Below are positions 10,033 to 20,394 of a DNA stretch of 64,000 nt, piece by piece. A program made the translations under genes and the position numbers. Source of the stretch: Asterella californica (taxonomy: Eukaryota > Streptophyta > Marchantiopsida > Marchantiales > Aytoniaceae). A model generated the notes under the pieces. The model ran no database searches. It saw nothing but the letters and a program-made list of their open reading frames with translations, and was not told where the DNA came from. Location: the NCBI GenBank assembly GCA_036924285.1, contig JAYKYS010000009.1, forward strand, positions 9,176,001 to 9,240,000. Reading direction: 5' to 3'. Numbering within the stretch: the first letter of the stretch is position 1; the number at the start of each line of letters is the position of its first letter.

Positions 10033-11683
10033 TATCGCGTCGGATTTTTTGCGTGAAGGATGTCCATGAAAACGTGAGGTTCCTGGCTGTGGAGATGTTG
10101 TGTGCCAAATAGAGACAAGACAGAGAAGAACAACCACGAAAACGAACGCGCAATATATACCACTCCAAAACACTGCCGTTTCTTTCTCCTAACAGCACAA
10201 AACTAAGGAACAGACCAGAGCGATCTGTAACCTACTTCAGAAGCCCTAAAACAAACCCCTGAATCGCAACCCTAGCCTGAAATCGCCAAAGCGTAGCTCA
10301 AAGCAAGAGAAACTTCTCTTTGCTAACAAACAGAGCCACAGCAGTATCACAAGATCCAAACTCAAGTCCAAACCACATCCATGTATAAGCTCTTAGCTAA
10401 AGCTAGCTACCACAAGCTGTATACAACCAACCAGAATTCTAACAAACTCAAAAGAGCAAAACCCGTAGCGAAGAAACCGAAAAAAGCCTATCTGTGGACT
10501 TCCTCTTTTCGCTGAACAAACTTCAGACGTCGATAGGGTCTCCTCCGCTGACTCCGTTAACCCAAGAAACCTTCAGATCCGACTCCCAACAGCCGAGATA
10601 TCGCCGATTTTCGGTCGCAGGTGACCGAACCTCCAAAAACTCCTCCCTGCGGCTTAAAACCGCTCACACCGCACAAACGGATCGTCCAAACTGATATCCG
10701 TCTTCGCTGACAGATAGATCTAGCTACCATGAACCCAACGAGACTCCAAACAAGTCGTTTGGAGTTCCCCTTGCAAAACCACTCGAGAAATTTGGCCGCA
10801 GGTTACAAAAAACTGACGTAAATCAGCTCCCTCCGGCTCAAACTTGCTCACCACACTCAAACCAACAATCCAATTCACACACAATCTTCTCCTATGAGTA
10901 GATGAAGACTCCCTGATCGCGTAGGCACCAAGAACGAAGAGCTTGGCTCACCGATCGCGAAGTACAGCCCAACCTCAGATCGCAGGTGAACGAAAATCTG
11001 ATGTAAGCGCTTCCCTGCGAGTCAATTTCACTCAGAACTTCCAAACCGCCCGATGAAAACTGGTATCGTCTTCAATTTCCTGTAGAACTCGGTGTTTTGA
11101 TCCCGTTGGATCCAAGGACAGCAAGTTTGGACTCCGGAACGATCCGAACGGTCCAACTCTCTTTCACAGATAACTGAAAACTCGAAATCTGCTTCCTGCG
11201 TCTCAATTTCACTCAGTACGCACTCTCCGATCCGTCGCTTCCCTAACCGTTTGAACCAGTGCGTAGCCTGCACAGATCTGAACCTAACGACACCTTGCGA
11301 ACCCGAACCGTCCGTTGACAGGTCGTAGACGCAAGCTAGTCCCTTAAGCACCCCCTTGCAACAGTCTCTGTACGTACAATTCACTCCTGAATACCTGAAT
11401 AATAAGAAGCAGGCCCCTTGCGTCTTTGATATACCGCCTGAAGCCCTAAATACCCAGTCAGCAAGTAACTAGAAGCCTAGCTTGATTTTACCTTCTTTCG
11501 AATCGCGTAACTTTTCCACTAGGCGTCCAAACGAAGTAGACAAAGTGCCTGTGGAAAGCTGACAAGGAGCTCTACCCATCTATGCGATGAAAATGGAGAT
11601 CTGAGATTGTGCCAAAAACCCGTAAGCTGGGGCCTAGCTTGTTTTCTCCATCTTTCGAGTCTTGTAACTTCTCCACTAGGCGT
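10033..11683 (-). repeat. 5' LTR of element A, first part
   Basis: This is the inner 1651 bp of the right-hand LTR; it matches 5552-7220 and lacks two short stretches present there. The remainder (20395-20741) lies beyond the inserted gypsy element. The two parts sum to 1998 bp once the 4-bp duplication is removed, against 2027 bp for the other LTR. Confidence 0.88.
11680..11683 (+). other. Target site duplication GCGT, left
   Basis: GCGT precedes the LTR here and follows the other LTR at 20391-20394. Uninterrupted copies of the target read actaggcgtccaaac, confirming a 4-bp duplication. Confidence 0.88.
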
Positions 11684-13056
11684 TGTCGCGCTACTTGGCG
11701 GCTACATGCTTGACTTCTACTCCGACGCTTAGGTTTAGTAGTTCTAGAAGTTAGCTCATATTACTTCTAGTCCTTTATATATATGTTTGACACCTTTGCA
11801 TACGGTGTTAATACTATTTTGAGTCCTAGTAGGCTGATAGTATGTTAGTTATCTTGTTCAAGCATTTGTGCGCTTGTGCAAGTGACTTCTTACTTGTCTA
11901 TGACGTTCAATGTACATAACTTAGGGTTTCCATGCTGATAGGGGTTTGAGCTCATGGGTTGTACTTACTTGTCGCCCATGCACGCTTTCTAGCTAATTTA
12001 AGTTATTTTTCGGGGCTATGTGTCATTTTAGGTAGTTTAAGTTTTACGCTGGCACTCTAGGGGGCTTGACGTGGTAGCCTATGAGTGTAGATAAGTTACC
12101 AGGTAGTTTAAGGCACAAAAGGACAGTCAAGTGGAGCTATGAACTCCCATTGGTCCATTTTTGTCTTTTGTAAAACTCTAAGTTTAGAAACAGAGTTCTA
12201 GAGGAGAGTTCGAGCAATTGGTGAGGTATCTTCGAAATCTGAGAACAAAGGAAGAGAGAGCTCGTCGTGCCAAGCACTGTCAGTGAAATTTTTGCTCGAT
12301 TTGGATCAATAAACAAGGAGTTATGCCCAATTGAAGTTCGGATTGTGCCAAAACTGCGTCACTTTTGTTGATTTTGGGGTTTTCGGTGCCAATTGCAGCA
12401 GAATTGAGGAAATCACTTCAAAACTTCGTGGTTGCGTTCACTGTCAGGAGGGCTACGACTGTCCAAAAAGTTTTGAATCATTTGAGTAATTGAGTAATTC
12501 AGGGCGGCCGCTGAAGCAGAGGGGGTCTGAAAAGCTCTTAATCTAGAGCAGCGACTTTAGAGAAGGAGATCTGGAGTTCTACAAACATTCAGGAGTCCCA
12601 ACTTCACAGGGATGTTCAGCATCCTGTAGACTTCAAATACTGTGAGAAGATTTGAAATTCATCGAGCCAATTCTCTGTTCTATGTTTGAATAGCTGTCTA
12701 GGTACCAGAAATTGCCATAATTCTCTTATTCAGAACTTTTCTATTCATATCTCCGTGTCAGAATTTGATCTCAGGTTGAAACTTCGTCTGTGAGTTCAGT
12801 AGTACCTCATTTGCATGTAGGGGAAGTTTAGAGGTCTAAACCTTCATAGTTTTCCTCTCTTTGAGTGTCAAAGTTCACCGCTTAAGCCTATTACTACCAG
12901 TGAGACCTAAATTTCGCTTTTTGAGCATATCAGAGGATCCTACACTCCTGTGTGAGTGTTTATAGCTCCTGTTGTGACCTGAAAGCCAACCTCTTGAGTA
13001 AACAACCACAGCCAGAAGCCCGGCGCTTTCCTAGGTAGACGGATCACACTCCGACA
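11684..13056 (+). repeat. 5' LTR of the autonomous element
   Basis: The LTR runs from TGTCGCGCTACTTGG to CACTCCGACA. It contains a TATA-like run TTATATATATG near 11775-11785, the best candidate promoter of the element. The same length and sequence recur at 19018-20390. Confidence 0.96.
11775..11785 (+). promoter_or_regulatory. TATA-like box in the LTR
   Basis: TTATATATATG lies about 90 bp into the LTR and recurs at 19109-19119. It is the strongest TATA candidate in the LTR; no start site can be assigned from sequence alone. Confidence 0.5.
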
Positions 13057-13067
13057 TACTCTCTTTT

Positions 13068-13085
13068 TGGTGAACTCGACGTGAA
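13068..13085 (+). other. Primer binding site of the autonomous element
   Basis: TGGTGAACTCGACGTGAA starts 12 nt after the LTR. It is identical over 18 nt to the sites of the gag-only elements A and B. The complementary tRNA is not recognised; a fragment or unusual primer is possible. Confidence 0.78.
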
Positions 13086-13132
13086 ACACCTAGGGTGGGA
13101 GTTTTCTTGAGAGTGTTACAGGATCAGATATC

Positions 13133-15505
13133 ATGGCCAACCAAGGATCATCAAGTGGAGGTGTTGCTGCTGCTCAGCAACCTATTCAGTTTGATGCTGC
13201 TACGATGAAGATGTTCCAAGCTTTTTCCATGTTTATGCAGCAGCAGCAGAGCACAGAGAGGAAGGAGGTATTAGCAACCAAGGCGTTGCAATCGGTGGTG
13301 CATCAGATGGATCAGTTCAAGGGGACAGATATTTCCAAGTATGTGCGATACTATGCTAGGGAGATGGAGGTGAACAAGGTACCTGAGAAGGAGATGGTGG
13401 AGAACTTTGAACTTGTTGTTGTCCCTGAGATTCGTGGGCGTGTGAAGGAGCTCAAGCAGCAGCAAGGACAGAGTTGGGAGAGCTTTATGCGCGCTTTGAA
13501 GGAGGAGTACTACACTGAAGATTCAGAGAGGGTGACCAAGAGAACATTCTTGGAGTGGGTGGTGAAACCTAACAAAGGTTTGTCTGTAAATGAGTTGTTA
13601 AGGGAGTTTGATCGTCAATATGCTCAGCTTTCTAGGACAGAGAAGCTTACACTAGAGGTTGAGAAGACCGAGCTTTTCCTACAAGCAGCGGACGTGACTA
13701 TTCAGGAGAAGCTTGAGCTGTTGCTGGAAGACAAGAGTGAGGAGAGAGGATTGAAGACTGACTGGAAGGAGGTTGAAGAGGCTGTCTCTTTGCTGGCCAA
13801 GAGACAGAGAAGAAGGGACAAGGTGGTGGTAAGTGAAGCAGCACCTCTGATAATTCCTGTCAAGCAGTTGCCTACTAAGCCTGCTTTGGTAATTGCTAGA
13901 GAGGAAGACTCACCGCTTGATGAGTTGATTAAGGGTATGAAGGAGCTTAAGCTTAAGCTCACTAGGTTAGAAGAGAAGGAGCAGAATGTACAGCCTGCTA
14001 TGCAGAGACCTCAGATGAGAGAAGGCTTTGTTCATCGTTGTATATGGTGTGATAGCCTAGACCATGTAAGGAGAGATTGTGGGGAGTTTTCAGATGCATT
14101 GAGGAAGGATCTGATCTTCTTCAAAGATGGTAAGATCCATTTGAGAGAGACTGGGATGATGTTGGGAACCAACTTTGGCAAGGGTGGTATGAAGAGACTT
14201 GTGAATGAGATATCAGCATCACATGCTGTTTCTCTTGTGAATGCTGCTACCTGTGGAGTGAAAGTGGAGATGGAGAGAGAGAAAGGGACTACTGGGTTGT
14301 GGTCAGATGTAGTGCGGTCCGTAGCTAGAACAGAGCTAGACAAGGATGTGCTACGAAGGGTTGGCAACTCAATTAGAGAAACTACAGGATGGAATGACCC
14401 TGTGGATACTATGTCAGTGCATGCTTATGTTGCAAGAAGTCAGCATGAAGCTGTACTAGAAGAAAAACGCAGGAGGGAGGATGCAGGTGAGGCTTCTACA
14501 GCCAAACGACCTGCTACAAGGAGTGAAAGGGCTAGACCAGAGGCAAGGCAGGAGACAACACCTACTCGGGAAGAGACTATGGAGGATCTACCACCTACAA
14601 CACCAAAGGAGAAGGAGAGAAGCAAGGAGAAGGGTAAGATGCCTGCATACAAACTTCAGTCTGATATTGAGATTGCTACAGACCTGAAGCAGGTGTTAGA
14701 GAATCGTATCTTGAATGGGAAGGTTGAGTTTACCTTGGGTGAGATTCTTGGGATAGCAAAGCGTGAGTTCCATGAGGTTATCATAGATATCATCAAGAGG
14801 AAACGTCAGATTTTGGGTGAAGCAGCTACGCTTAACGCTCTAGGGACCAAACTGTCGGAGGATGAGGAGGATGAGATTGCTGGTTACTGCTCTCAAGTAT
14901 CAGAGGGAAGATCAGATCAGCATGTGAGGTTTGAAGATGAGGTGGAAGCATCGCAGAAGAGCCATTATTCTCACAACCATTGGGCGAGAGCAACCACAGA
15001 GACCTTAGTGAAGCTGGGAGATCTAGAGGAACCTGTGGTGGCGTTGATTGATCATGGCTCAGAGATTAATCTGATGTCTAAGGAGCTGTACAAGCGTGGG
15101 AGGTGGCCCATAGACACCGATCATGGATGGCTTATCCGTGCTGCCAACAACCAGAGGGGAGAACTCTATGGTGCTTGTCCCAACATCAAGGTAACTGTGG
15201 GTGACATCAGTGATGTTCAGAATTTCTTTGTGCAAGACATGTCAACCTATCCTATCATTCTAGGGCAGCCTTACATTACTGCTGTTAGAATGGAGACACG
15301 AGTTATGGATGATGGTTCAGCCTATGCTAGGATACGTAGTAGAGACGGCAAAAGAGCTGTTCAGTTTTTGACCGTTGCTACAGAACATGAGAGGAATCGT
15401 GATAGCTTGAGAGACCGTCCACTACCTAAGATTACTCAGGAGTTTAGAGAGTCTAGGGGTTTTGGCAGAGTACCATTGAAGAGCGAGACTTCAACGGTAC
15501 AGTAG
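13133..15505 (+). CDS. gag-pr: Gag-protease polyprotein (ORF1)
   Basis: ATG at 13133 opens a 790-residue ORF. Residues about 15-260 form the capsid-like Gag region homologous to the gag-only elements. A CCHC zinc knuckle C-I-W-C-D-S-L-D-H-V-R-R-D-C lies near residue 301. A charged, low-complexity linker (about 440-505, rich in K, E, R, P, T) follows. The C-terminal part is an aspartic protease with A-L-I-D-H-G-S-E-I-N-L-M-S near residue 637 and the flap and C-terminal elements after it (I-I-L-G-Q-P-Y). The catalytic triplet reads D-H-G where retropepsins usually have D-[ST]-G. The ORF ends in TAG at 15503, 40 nt after a slippery heptamer that would shift ribosomes into pol. It gives structural proteins in excess over enzymes. 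Confidence 0.95.
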   Translation: MANQGSSSGGVAAAQQPIQFDAATMKMFQAFSMFMQQQQSTERKEVLATKALQSVVHQMDQFKGTDISKYVRYYAREMEVNKVPEKEMVENFELVVVPEIRGRVKELKQQQGQSWESFMRALKEEYYTEDSERVTKRTFLEWVVKPNKGLSVNELLREFDRQYAQLSRTEKLTLEVEKTELFLQAADVTIQEKLELLLEDKSEERGLKTDWKEVEEAVSLLAKRQRRRDKVVVSEAAPLIIPVKQLPTKPALVIAREEDSPLDELIKGMKELKLKLTRLEEKEQNVQPAMQRPQMREGFVHRCIWCDSLDHVRRDCGEFSDALRKDLIFFKDGKIHLRETGMMLGTNFGKGGMKRLVNEISASHAVSLVNAATCGVKVEMEREKGTTGLWSDVVRSVARTELDKDVLRRVGNSIRETTGWNDPVDTMSVHAYVARSQHEAVLEEKRRREDAGEASTAKRPATRSERARPEARQETTPTREETMEDLPPTTPKEKERSKEKGKMPAYKLQSDIEIATDLKQVLENRILNGKVEFTLGEILGIAKREFHEVIIDIIKRKRQILGEAATLNALGTKLSEDEEDEIAGYCSQVSEGRSDQHVRFEDEVEASQKSHYSHNHWARATTETLVKLGDLEEPVVALIDHGSEINLMSKELYKRGRWPIDTDHGWLIRAANNQRGELYGACPNIKVTVGDISDVQNFFVQDMSTYPIILGQPYITAVRMETRVMDDGSAYARIRSRDGKRAVQFLTVATEHERNRDSLRDRPLPKITQEFRESRGFGRVPLKSETSTVQ
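15457..15500 (+). promoter_or_regulatory. Predicted -1 programmed ribosomal frameshift signal
   Basis: Slippery heptamer G GGT TTT at 15457-15463 is in the correct register of the Gag frame (agg|ggt|ttt). A spacer GGCAGA (15464-15469) follows, then a hairpin: GTACCATTGAAG (15470-15481), loop agcgaga, CTTCAACGGTAC (15489-15500). The 12-bp stem has one A/C mismatch. The pol frame opens exactly at 15457, directly after a TAG at 15454-15456, and the Gag stop lies at 15503-15505. The pattern X-XXY-YYZ, a 5-9 nt spacer and a stable stem are the known requirements for -1 frameshifting. A pseudoknot with downstream bases was not assessed. Confidence 0.85.
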
Positions 15506-18500
15506 AGCTAGGATTCTCGCCTGATCCAGTAGAGCATGAGGCTTTATCCACTGGCTTCTTAGGATTGACGGCATGTGGGTCAGTGTGTTATAGGAAGGTT
15601 GAGAATCTGAAGAGGTTTGAGAGGCAACATGTGAAGTGTGTACAGCAGTCTTTGTGGGACAGTGGAGAGTTAGCAGGAGATGAATATATATCTGGAGTGT
15701 TTGAAGAGCAGTATTTGGTAGATACTATAGGGGAGTTGAAATCTATAGTAGAAAGTTCTGTAGATGATGTAGATAGAGTGGTGAGAGTGAGCTCCAAGGA
15801 GCTTTATGATGTAATTGATAAGTTTATAGATCGACAAGAGGTGTATGTGGAGACCAAGTACAAGTCAGTGGCAAAGAAAGTTAAACCAGTGGCTTTGCCT
15901 TTACCACTCGACTACAATCAGAAGATGGAGCAAGCTGCACGAGAATCGACGCTCAGAGGACCGAGAAGAATTGGGCACCAGTTCACAGAAACAACACTGA
16001 AGGAGCTGAGGATTGGAGGTGATGGGTTTCTTACTGAGCAAGAGAAGAAGAGCTTCAAGGAGATGCTATCTAGGCATGGTAAGGCGTTTGCGTTTGAGTC
16101 ACATGAAGTAGGATGTGTAGATCCAAGTGTAGTTGCACCTATGGTAATCTTTACTATACCGCATGTGCCTTGGAATCTACGTCCTATCCCTGTGCCTAGA
16201 GCTCATCTGCCAAAGCTGATAGACTTGCTCAATGAGAGGATTAGGATGGGTATCTTGGAACCATCTATAGCTCCCTATTCTAGCAGATGGTTTACTGTTC
16301 CGAAGAAAAGTGGAGCTTTGAGATTCATTCAAGATATGCAGCCAGTTAACAAGGTAACTATCAGGAATACGGGTATAGGACCTATTGTAGACGAGTTTGC
16401 GGAGGCTTTTGCTGGTCGTGCTATCTATTCCATGGGAGACTTATATTCAGGTTATGACCAGTTTCAATTATCCTCTGAGAGTAGAGACTTGACTACAATG
16501 AGGACACCTTTAGGGTTACTAAGGATGTGCACCTTACCGCAAGGTGCTACCAATTCGGTAGCACATATGATGAATGGCATGAACAAAGTTTTGAGGGACT
16601 TCATTCCTGAAAAAACTATGCCATTCCTTGATGATGTGCCGATCAAAGGGTGTGCTGAGGAGGAGAAGAATGAGGTAAAAGATCAGAGGGGGTGCCGTAA
16701 GTTTGTAGCAGATCACATAGCTGATTGTGATAAGATACTGAGTCGACTGGAAGAGGTTCATTTGACTTTATCAGGAGCCAAGTCTGTGTTTGGAGTACAA
16801 GAGGTGTTAATAGTGGGACATCTGTGTGGATCTTATGGTCGGAAACCTTGTCCAAACAAGGTTGATGCCATCCGAAGGATGAAGGAGACATGTGGATCGG
16901 TTACTGAGGTGAGAAGGTTTCTAGGAGCATGTGTGTTTTATCATATATGGATTCCACACTTTGCACATGTAGCAGATCCGTTGTACAAGCTGCTGAGGAA
17001 GGGGCAAAGATTTCAGTGGCAAGAGGAGCAAAGCGAGTCTATGAGGAAGTTGAAGGATCTTTTAGCTTCACCACCAACTCTACGGAAGGTAACATATGAG
17101 TTGGGCAGATCTGTTATCCTTACTGTTGATACTAGTCCTATTGGCATTGGATGGGCTGTAGGACAAAACGATGAGGATGGAAATAGATATGTGGTGCGTT
17201 TTGGTGCTAAGGTATTAAGTTCACGGCAGAGAGACTACCCTCAGGTCAAGAGAGAGCTGTGGGGAGTAGTTACTGCGATGAAGAGTGATAAGGAATACTT
17301 GATAGGAGCACCTGTGGTTGTGGAGACAGATTGTTTACCTCTCTTGGGAATGATCACTAGCTGTACAACTCCAGATATTGCTATGTTGAGGTGGATAGCA
17401 TATATCAAGTCCTTGAACCCAGAGTTTAGACATATTGCAGGGAAGGATAATCCTGTGGCAGATATGTTATCAAGGGCTAGGTATTACGATGAGAAAGAAA
17501 TGATAGATGATCAGGAAGATGTGGGAACAGAGTTCTATTCTAGTGCTCTTGCTAGAAGAGATAGAAGCTGTTTTGCAGCCTCGTTGGAGTTTTTTGAGGA
17601 AACTATGTATGATGGCGAGTGGTTGGATCTTGGGCGCTATTTGAGTTCACTGGAAAGGCAAGAAGGCTGGTCTGATGCAGATTTCAAGAGGATCCGTAGG
17701 ATAGCTTATGGTTACTTTTTACAAGGAGGACATCTATGGAAGCGCCATAAGCTACAAGGAGGTATACCGCAGCGGGTGGTATGTGACCTAGAATCGCAGC
17801 AGAAGTTGATCAAGGAGTTCCATGAGAGTTTATGGGCTGGTCATAGAGGAGTTTGGGCTACATTTGCCAAGATGAAGGAAAAGTATTGGTGGAAGGGTAT
17901 GTATAAGGATGTAGTACAGTTTGTTTCATCTTGTATACCCTGCCAGATGTATTCCAACGTACGTCATCGTGATGGATTGCATCCTACTTATCCTTTAGCC
18001 ATTCATTACAAATGGGTAGTTGATCTGGTAACTATGCCATTTGGACTTGGACAAATGAGGTATCTAGTCTTGGCTAGAGAAGATCTATCTAACCAAGTTG
18101 AAGGTCGTGCTCTGAGGACGAAGACCACTGCTAGTGTCTGCCGCTTTCTACTTGAAGATGTTATTTGTAGGTATGGGTGTGTGGGAAAGATCACTGCAGA
18201 TAGGGGTGAGCTGGATGCACAAGAAGCAGTTGAATTCTTCAAGCGATTGGGAATCAAGTTGGCGTTAACCACTGCTTACAATCCTGAAGGGAATGGCAAG
18301 AGCGAAAGAGGTCATCCGCCAATCATCAAAGCTTTGGTAAAAGCTTGCAAGGGTAAGATCCGTGAATGGCCTAGACTGTTACCATTTGCTTTGTGGGCAG
18401 ATCGTACAACTCATAGTACCGTTACAGGTTACATGCCAGCAGAGTTGATACTAGGGCAAAAACCTGTGATGCCGATTGAGGAGGTTGTGCCTACTTGGAA

Positions 18501-18969
18501 TGTTTTGCCATGGGAAGATGGTAGAAGTACGGAGGATCTTCTTGCATTAAGGATCCAGCAGTTAGAACGAAGACCTGAGGATGTTGCCAAAGCTGTGGAA
18601 ATGTTAAAGACTTCTAGAGAGAGAAACAAAGGCAGATTTGATAGGACGCATAGATTACGACCCAAACCAGTTAAGGAAGGTGATTGGGTGTTAGTCTATG
18701 ATAGTAGTCTTGATAATCAGCATAGCGCTATCAGAAAGTTTTCCAAGAGATGGTTCGGACCTTATGTGGTGTTAGAAGTTTATGATAATGCCACATACTC
18801 TTTGAGAGAGTTAGATGGTGCAGTGCTCAAGATACCAGTCGCAGGGAAGAGAATCAAGCTCTTTAGAAGGAGAGGGGATGACCAGAACATTGCAGAGCTT
18901 ACTGAGGATGAAGCTGAAGACTCAATGGAGGTTGAAGATGAATTTGAAGCTGAAGCTGAAGAGTCTTGA
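15457..18969 (+). CDS. pol: Pol: RT, RNase H, integrase (ORF2, reached by -1 frameshift)
   Basis: The ORF is open from 15457 to TGA/stop at 18969 with no ATG near its start; the first in-frame ATG lies far downstream (about 15925), so expression as a Gag-Pol fusion is most likely. RT has P-K-K-S-G-A-L-R-F, L-P-Q-G-A-T and the catalytic F-L-D-D (near nt 16625). RNase H follows (L-T-V-D-T-S, E-T-D-C-L-P-L-L). Integrase has the H-x4-H...C-x2-C finger (H-E-S-L-W-A-G-H; C-I-P-C), catalytic D (V-V-D-L-V-T-M), D (T-A-D-R-G-E-L) and E (G-K-S-E-R-G-H). A GPF/Y-type module (R-W-F-G-P-Y) lies near nt 18750, followed by an acidic tail; no chromodomain. All catalytic residues are present. Confidence 0.95.
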   Translation, partial: GFWQSTIEERDFNGTVELGFSPDPVEHEALSTGFLGLTACGSVCYRKVENLKRFERQHVKCVQQSLWDSGELAGDEYISGVFEEQYLVDTIGELKSIVESSVDDVDRVVRVSSKELYDVIDKFIDRQEVYVETKYKSVAKKVKPVALPLPLDYNQKMEQAARESTLRGPRRIGHQFTETTLKELRIGGDGFLTEQEKKSFKEMLSRHGKAFAFESHEVGCVDPSVVAPMVIFTIPHVPWNLRPIPVPRAHLPKLIDLLNERIRMGILEPSIAPYSSRWFTVPKKSGALRFIQDMQPVNKVTIRNTGIGPIVDEFAEAFAGRAIYSMGDLYSGYDQFQLSSESRDLTTMRTPLGLLRMCTLPQGATNSVAHMMNGMNKVLRDFIPEKTMPFLDDVPIKGCAEEEKNEVKDQRGCRKFVADHIADCDKILSRLEEVHLTLSGAKSVFGVQEVLIVGHLCGSYGRKPCPNKVDAIRRMKETCGSVTEVRRFLGACVFYHIWIPHFAHVADPLYKLLRKGQRFQWQEEQSESMRKLKDLLASPPTLRKVTYELGRSVILTVDTSPIGIGWAVGQNDEDGNRYVVRFGAKVLSSRQRDYPQVKRELWGVVTAMKSDKEYLIGAPVVVETDCLPLLGMITSCTTPDIAMLRWIAYIKSLNPEFRHIAGKDNPVADMLSRARYYDEKEMIDDQEDVGTEFYSSALARRDRSCFAASLEFFEETMYDGEWLDLGRYLSSLERQEGWSDADFKRIRRIAYGYFLQGGHLWKRHKLQGGIPQRVVCDLESQQKLIKEFHESLWAGHRGVWATFAKMKEKYWWKGMYKDVVQFVSSCIPCQMYSNVRHRDGLHPTYPLAIHYKWVVDLVTMPFGLGQMRYLVLAREDLSNQVEGRALRTKTTASVCRFLLEDVICRYGCVGKITADRGELDAQEAVEFFKRLGIKLALTTAYNPEGNGKSERGHPPIIKALVKACKGKIREWPRLLPFALWADRTTHSTVTGYMPAELILGQKPVMPIEEVVPTWNVLPWEDGRSTEDLLALRIQQLERRPEDVAKAVEMLKTSRERNKGRFDRTHRLRPKPVKEGDWVLVYDSSLDNQHSAIRKFSKRWFGPYVVLEVYDNATYSLRELDGAVLKIPVAGKRIKLFRRRGDDQNIAELTEDEAEDSMEVEDEFEAEAEES

Positions 18970-19000
18970 TCTGGATCTGGCACATACCGGAGGATGTGCA

Positions 19001-19017
19001 GGTTCAGAGGGGGTGGA
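19001..19017 (+). other. Polypurine tract of the autonomous element
   Basis: GGTTCAGAGGGGGTGGA directly precedes the 3' LTR. The same 17 bases precede the 3' LTR of element A on the minus strand. Confidence 0.88.
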
Positions 19018-20390
19018 TGTCGCGCTACTTGGCGGCTACATGCTTGACTTCTACTCCGACGCTTAGGTTTAGTAGTTCTAGAAGTTAGCTCATATTACTT
19101 CTAGTCCTTTATATATATGTTTGACACCTTTGCATACGGTGTTAATACTATTTTGAGTCCTAGTAGGCTGATAGTATGTTAGTTATCTTGTTCAAGCATT
19201 TGTGCGCTTGTGCAAGTGACTTCTTACTTGTCTATGACGTTCAATGTACATAACTTAGGGTTTCCATGCTGATAGGGGTTTGAGCTCATGGGTTGTACTT
19301 ACTTGTCGCCCATGCACGCTTTCTAGCTAATTTAAGTTATTTTTCGGGGCTATGTGTCATTTTAGGTAGTTTAAGTTTTACGCTGGCACTCTAGGGGGCT
19401 TGACGTGGTAGCCTATGAGTGTAGATAAGTTACCAGGTAGTTTAAGGCACAAAAGGACAGTCAAGTGGAGCTATGAACTCCCATTGGTCCATTTTTGTCT
19501 TTTGTAAAACTCTAAGTTTAGAAACAGAGTTCTAGAGGAGAGTTCGAGCAATTGGTGAGGTATCTTCGAAATCTGAGAACAAAGGAAGAGAGAGCTCGTC
19601 GTGCCAAGCACTGTCAGTGAAATTTTTGCTCGATTTGGATCAATAAACAAGGAGTTATGCCCAATTGAAGTTCGGATTGTGCCAAAACTGCGTCACTTTT
19701 GTTGATTTTGGGGTTTTCGGTGCCAATTGCAGCAGAATTGAGGAAATCACTTCAAAACTTCGTGGTTGCGTTCACTGTCAGGAGGGCTACGACTGTCCAA
19801 AAAGTTTTGAATCATTTGAGTAATTGAGTAATTCAGGGCGGCCGCTGAAGCAGAGGGGGTCTGAAAAGCTCTTAATCTAGAGCAGCGACTTTAGAGAAGG
19901 AGATCTGGAGTTCTACAAACATTCAGGAGTCCCAACTTCACAGGGATGTTCAGCATCCTGTAGACTTCAAATACTGTGAGAAGATTTGAAATTCATCGAG
20001 CCAATTCTCTGTTCTATGTTTGAATAGCTGTCTAGGTACCAGAAATTGCCATAATTCTCTTATTCAGAACTTTTCTATTCATATCTCCGTGTCAGAATTT
20101 GATCTCAGGTTGAAACTTCGTCTGTGAGTTCAGTAGTACCTCATTTGCATGTAGGGGAAGTTTAGAGGTCTAAACCTTCATAGTTTTCCTCTCTTTGAGT
20201 GTCAAAGTTCACCGCTTAAGCCTATTACTACCAGTGAGACCTAAATTTCGCTTTTTGAGCATATCAGAGGATCCTACACTCCTGTGTGAGTGTTTATAGC
20301 TCCTGTTGTGACCTGAAAGCCAACCTCTTGAGTAAACAACCACAGCCAGAAGCCCGGCGCTTTCCTAGGTAGACGGATCACACTCCGACA
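19018..20390 (+). repeat. 3' LTR of the autonomous element
   Basis: The repeat is 1373 bp, TGTCGCGC to CTCCGACA, same length and apparently same sequence as the 5' LTR. GCGT follows as the right target duplication (20391-20394). Confidence 0.96.
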
Positions 20391-20394
20391 GCGT

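Larger units (their letters stand above)
11684..20390 (+). mobile_element. Complete autonomous Ty3/gypsy retrotransposon (8707 bp)
   Basis: The element has two LTRs of exactly 1373 bp that look identical wherever I compared them, termini TGTCG/CGACA, a 4-bp target duplication, primer site, polypurine tract, an intact Gag-protease ORF and an intact RT-RNase H-integrase ORF in the -1 frame. It sits in the right LTR of element A, so it is the younger insertion. Identical LTRs and open ORFs suggest a very recent, possibly still mobile copy. It lacks a chromodomain. Confidence 0.96.
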
